Source of the DNA: Burkholderia ubonensis
GTDB taxonomy: Bacteria; Pseudomonadota; Gammaproteobacteria; Burkholderiales; Burkholderiaceae
Direction of reading: 5' to 3'
Length of the DNA: 64,000 nt
Assembly (NCBI RefSeq): GCF_902833085.1
Contig: NZ_CADFEB010000010.1
Location: forward strand, 62,001-126,000
Part shown: in pieces, positions 62,245 to 64,000 of the stretch
How the letters are laid out: each line of letters begins with the position of its first letter
Position numbering within the stretch: position 1 is the first letter of the stretch
The notes under the pieces: generated by a model
Database searches by the model: none
Told to the model about the DNA's origin: nothing
What the model saw: the letters and a program-made list of their open reading frames with translations, nothing else
Position numbers and translations under genes: made by a program

Positions 62245-62272
62245 GACGAGCGAGCCCCCCGCGTGTGTGACA
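62245..62272 (-). promoter_or_regulatory. predicted ECF41 promoter
   Basis: On the minus strand TGTCACA (62272-62266) is followed after 17 bases by CGTC (62248-62245). This is the motif pair described for ECF41 promoters, 34 bases before the AhpD-like gene. The remaining gap to 62609 shows nothing else. Confidence 0.6.
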
Positions 62273-62609
62273 TGCGCGCAAAAAAATTTTTGCGGCGTGC
62301 GTGCGGCTACCGATCTTCCGATGATTGCGTCGTCACATGGCCGTCACGATCGGGCCGCAGGCGACCGGATGCGCGCGCAAGCGTCGCAACGATCAAGGCT
62401 TTCATTCCTCTTGCGTCGCCGTTTCATTCCAATCGCAGGTCGCGACATTCACATTTCTGGGCCATACTGCTTTGCACGGGCGGACGAATCGACGCCGCAT
62501 CAGTGGTCCTGCCCGTCGCAGCATCGAAGGTCGCACGTCAGTCGCGCGCACCGAGCGCGGGGCTTCCTTTTCCGGCAACGCAGCTAATCGCGACGTGGAC
62601 GGTGAACCG

Positions 62610-63842
62610 ATGAGCCTCCTTGCATCCCAGCTTCAGCGCCGCTACCGCGACGTTCGCGCGCACAGCGTCGAGCTGACGGCGACGCTGTCCGCCGAAGACC
62701 AGGCCGTGCAGTCGATGCCCGACGCGAGCCCGGCCAAGTGGCATCTCGCGCACACGACGTGGTTCTTCGAGACGGTCGTGCTGTCGCGCCGCGTCGCGGG
62801 CTATGCGCCGTTCGACGACGCGTACCGCTTTCTCTTCAATTCCTACTATGAATCGCTCGGCCCGCGCCATCCGCGGCCGCAGCGCGGGCTGCTGACGCGT
62901 CCGTCGCTCGACGAGGTGCGCGCGTACCGCCATTACGTCGACGAAGCGATGCTGACGGCGATCGCGAACGCGGATGCGGCGCTGCTGGAAGCGATCGCGC
63001 CGGAGATCGAGCTCGGGCTGCAGCACGAGCAGCAGCACCAGGAGCTGATCGTCACGGACATGCTGCATGCGTTCTCGTGCAATCCGCTGCGGCCGGCGTT
63101 CCGGCCGCGCGACGGCGCGAGGGACGTCGATCCGCGCGCAACGGCCGGCGCGCCGCGCTGGCTGCGCCAGCCGGGCGGGCTCGTCGAGATCGGCCATGAC
63201 GGCAACGGCTTTTCGTTCGACAACGAGCGGCCGCGGCATACGGCGCTGGTGCAGCCGTACGAAATCGCGGATCGCCTCGTGACCAACGCGGAGTTCGCCG
63301 CGTTCGTCGCCGACGGCGGTTACGCGCGCCCCGAGTTCTGGCTGTCGGACGGCTGGGCGACGGTCCAGCGCGACGGCTGGCGCGCGCCCGCGTACTGGCT
63401 CGACGACGACGCCGACGCGGCGCCGCGCGACGCGCCGCATCGCGCATGGCGCGCGTTCGGGCTGCATGGCGTCGAGCCGCTCGCGCCCGCTGCGCCGGTG
63501 TGCCACCTGAGCTTCTACGAGGCGGCCGCGTATGCGGAATGGGCGGGCGCGCGGCTGCCGACCGAGTTCGAATGGGAAGCCGCATGCGGCGCGGACGGCG
63601 TGCGGCAGATGACGGGACACGTGTGGCAATGGACGCGCTCGTCCTACGACCCGTATCCGGGTTTCCGGCCGCTCGCGGGCATCGCGGCCGAATACAACGG
63701 CAAGTTCATGGTCGGCCAGCTGGTCCTGCGCGGCGGCAGCATCGCGACGCCGCCGGGCCACGCGCGGCCGACGTACCGCAACTTCTTTCCGCCGGCCGCG
63801 CGCTGGCAATTCACGGGAGTCCGACTTGCGCGAGACGTCTGA
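62610..63842 (+). CDS. egtB: ergothioneine biosynthesis protein EgtB (hercynylcysteine sulfoxide synthase type)
   Basis: The 410-residue protein has an N-terminal DinB-like domain with iron ligands (WHLAHTTWFFE; QHEQQHQELIVTDM) and a C-terminal formylglycine-enzyme-like domain (FEWEAACG, GHVWQWTRSSYDPYPGF, LRGGSIATP). EgtB couples hercynine to a thiol donor using O2 and non-haem iron. It overlaps egtD by 17 bases, so the two form an operon. egtA, egtC and egtE are not seen. Confidence 0.9.
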   Translation: MSLLASQLQRRYRDVRAHSVELTATLSAEDQAVQSMPDASPAKWHLAHTTWFFETVVLSRRVAGYAPFDDAYRFLFNSYYESLGPRHPRPQRGLLTRPSLDEVRAYRHYVDEAMLTAIANADAALLEAIAPEIELGLQHEQQHQELIVTDMLHAFSCNPLRPAFRPRDGARDVDPRATAGAPRWLRQPGGLVEIGHDGNGFSFDNERPRHTALVQPYEIADRLVTNAEFAAFVADGGYARPEFWLSDGWATVQRDGWRAPAYWLDDDADAAPRDAPHRAWRAFGLHGVEPLAPAAPVCHLSFYEAAAYAEWAGARLPTEFEWEAACGADGVRQMTGHVWQWTRSSYDPYPGFRPLAGIAAEYNGKFMVGQLVLRGGSIATPPGHARPTYRNFFPPAARWQFTGVRLARDV

Positions 63843-64000
63843 CCTGACGGCCACGAGCGGTGGCCTGCAATCCGCCCGCGATCCGCGGCCCGTCGCATTC
63901 GAGCGCGACCTGATCGACGGGCTGTCGCGCCGGCCGCGCAGCATTCCGCCGAAGTATTTCTACGATGCGGCGGGCTCCGTGCTGTTCGACCGCATCTGCG
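63826..64000 (+). CDS. egtD: histidine N-methyltransferase EgtD (partial, runs off the window)
   Basis: Only the first 58 codons are present: AFERDLIDGLSRRPRSIPPKYFYDAAGSVLFDRIC is the EgtD N-terminus. EgtD trimethylates histidine to hercynine with S-adenosylmethionine. A TTG at 63826 after GGGAG is the best start. No ATG or GTG occurs in the visible part. Confidence 0.85.
   Translation, partial: MRETSDLTATSGGLQSARDPRPVAFERDLIDGLSRRPRSIPPKYFYDAAGSVLFDRIC

Overview
The window is high-GC DNA whose gene content, codon use and gene order point to the main chromosome of a Burkholderia cepacia-complex-like betaproteobacterium. The landmark is the rpmH/rnpA/yidD/yidC/mnmE group facing left and dnaA-dnaN-gyrB facing right (26.6-37.4 kb). 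Family names come from reading the translated proteins; no database search was run.

Left part (0-31 kb). A tRNA-Lys gene carries a 2-kb mini-island (integrase remnant plus an antitoxin/PIN-toxin pair) closed by a degenerate copy of the tRNA 3' end and its terminator. Next comes a cystine-type ABC transporter, then a phosphorus-scavenging neighbourhood: phosphonoacetaldehyde dehydrogenase (phnY), phosphonoacetate hydrolase (phnA), a divergent aminophosphonate-type FAD oxidase, GntR and LysR regulators and a Tat-exported phospholipase C. These are followed by lactate permease, gshA, alkA/ada DNA alkylation repair, a candidate 60-nt sRNA with two anti-Shine-Dalgarno repeats, yaeQ, speG, a GGDEF protein and mnmE.

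Accessory zone behind gyrB (37.5-45 kb). The base composition drops and a tightly overlapping six-gene operon appears: a frameshifted leader gene, a GNAT-ABC ATPase fusion, a HerA-type ATPase, an unknown protein, a PLD-family nuclease and an ORC/AAA-type ATPase. This has the build of an anti-phage or anti-plasmid system, and I cannot match it to a named one. Beside it lies a SymE-type toxin with a predicted antisense RNA antitoxin.

Right part (45-64 kb). A catalase-like peroxidase/cytochrome b561 operon diverges from an ECF sigma/anti-sigma pair, and both sides carry the same promoter motif with identical spacing. An unstable stretch follows: an ankyrin/hypothetical pair flanked by a duplicated anti-sigma tail, seven copies of a 40-41-bp repeat ending in a DnaA-box-like sequence, an orphan immunity-type operon including Imm53, and a cluster of DnaA boxes before tRNA-Val. 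The window ends with wecB, glmS, a large exported protein, an ECF41-type sigma factor with its AhpD-like partner, egtB and the start of egtD.
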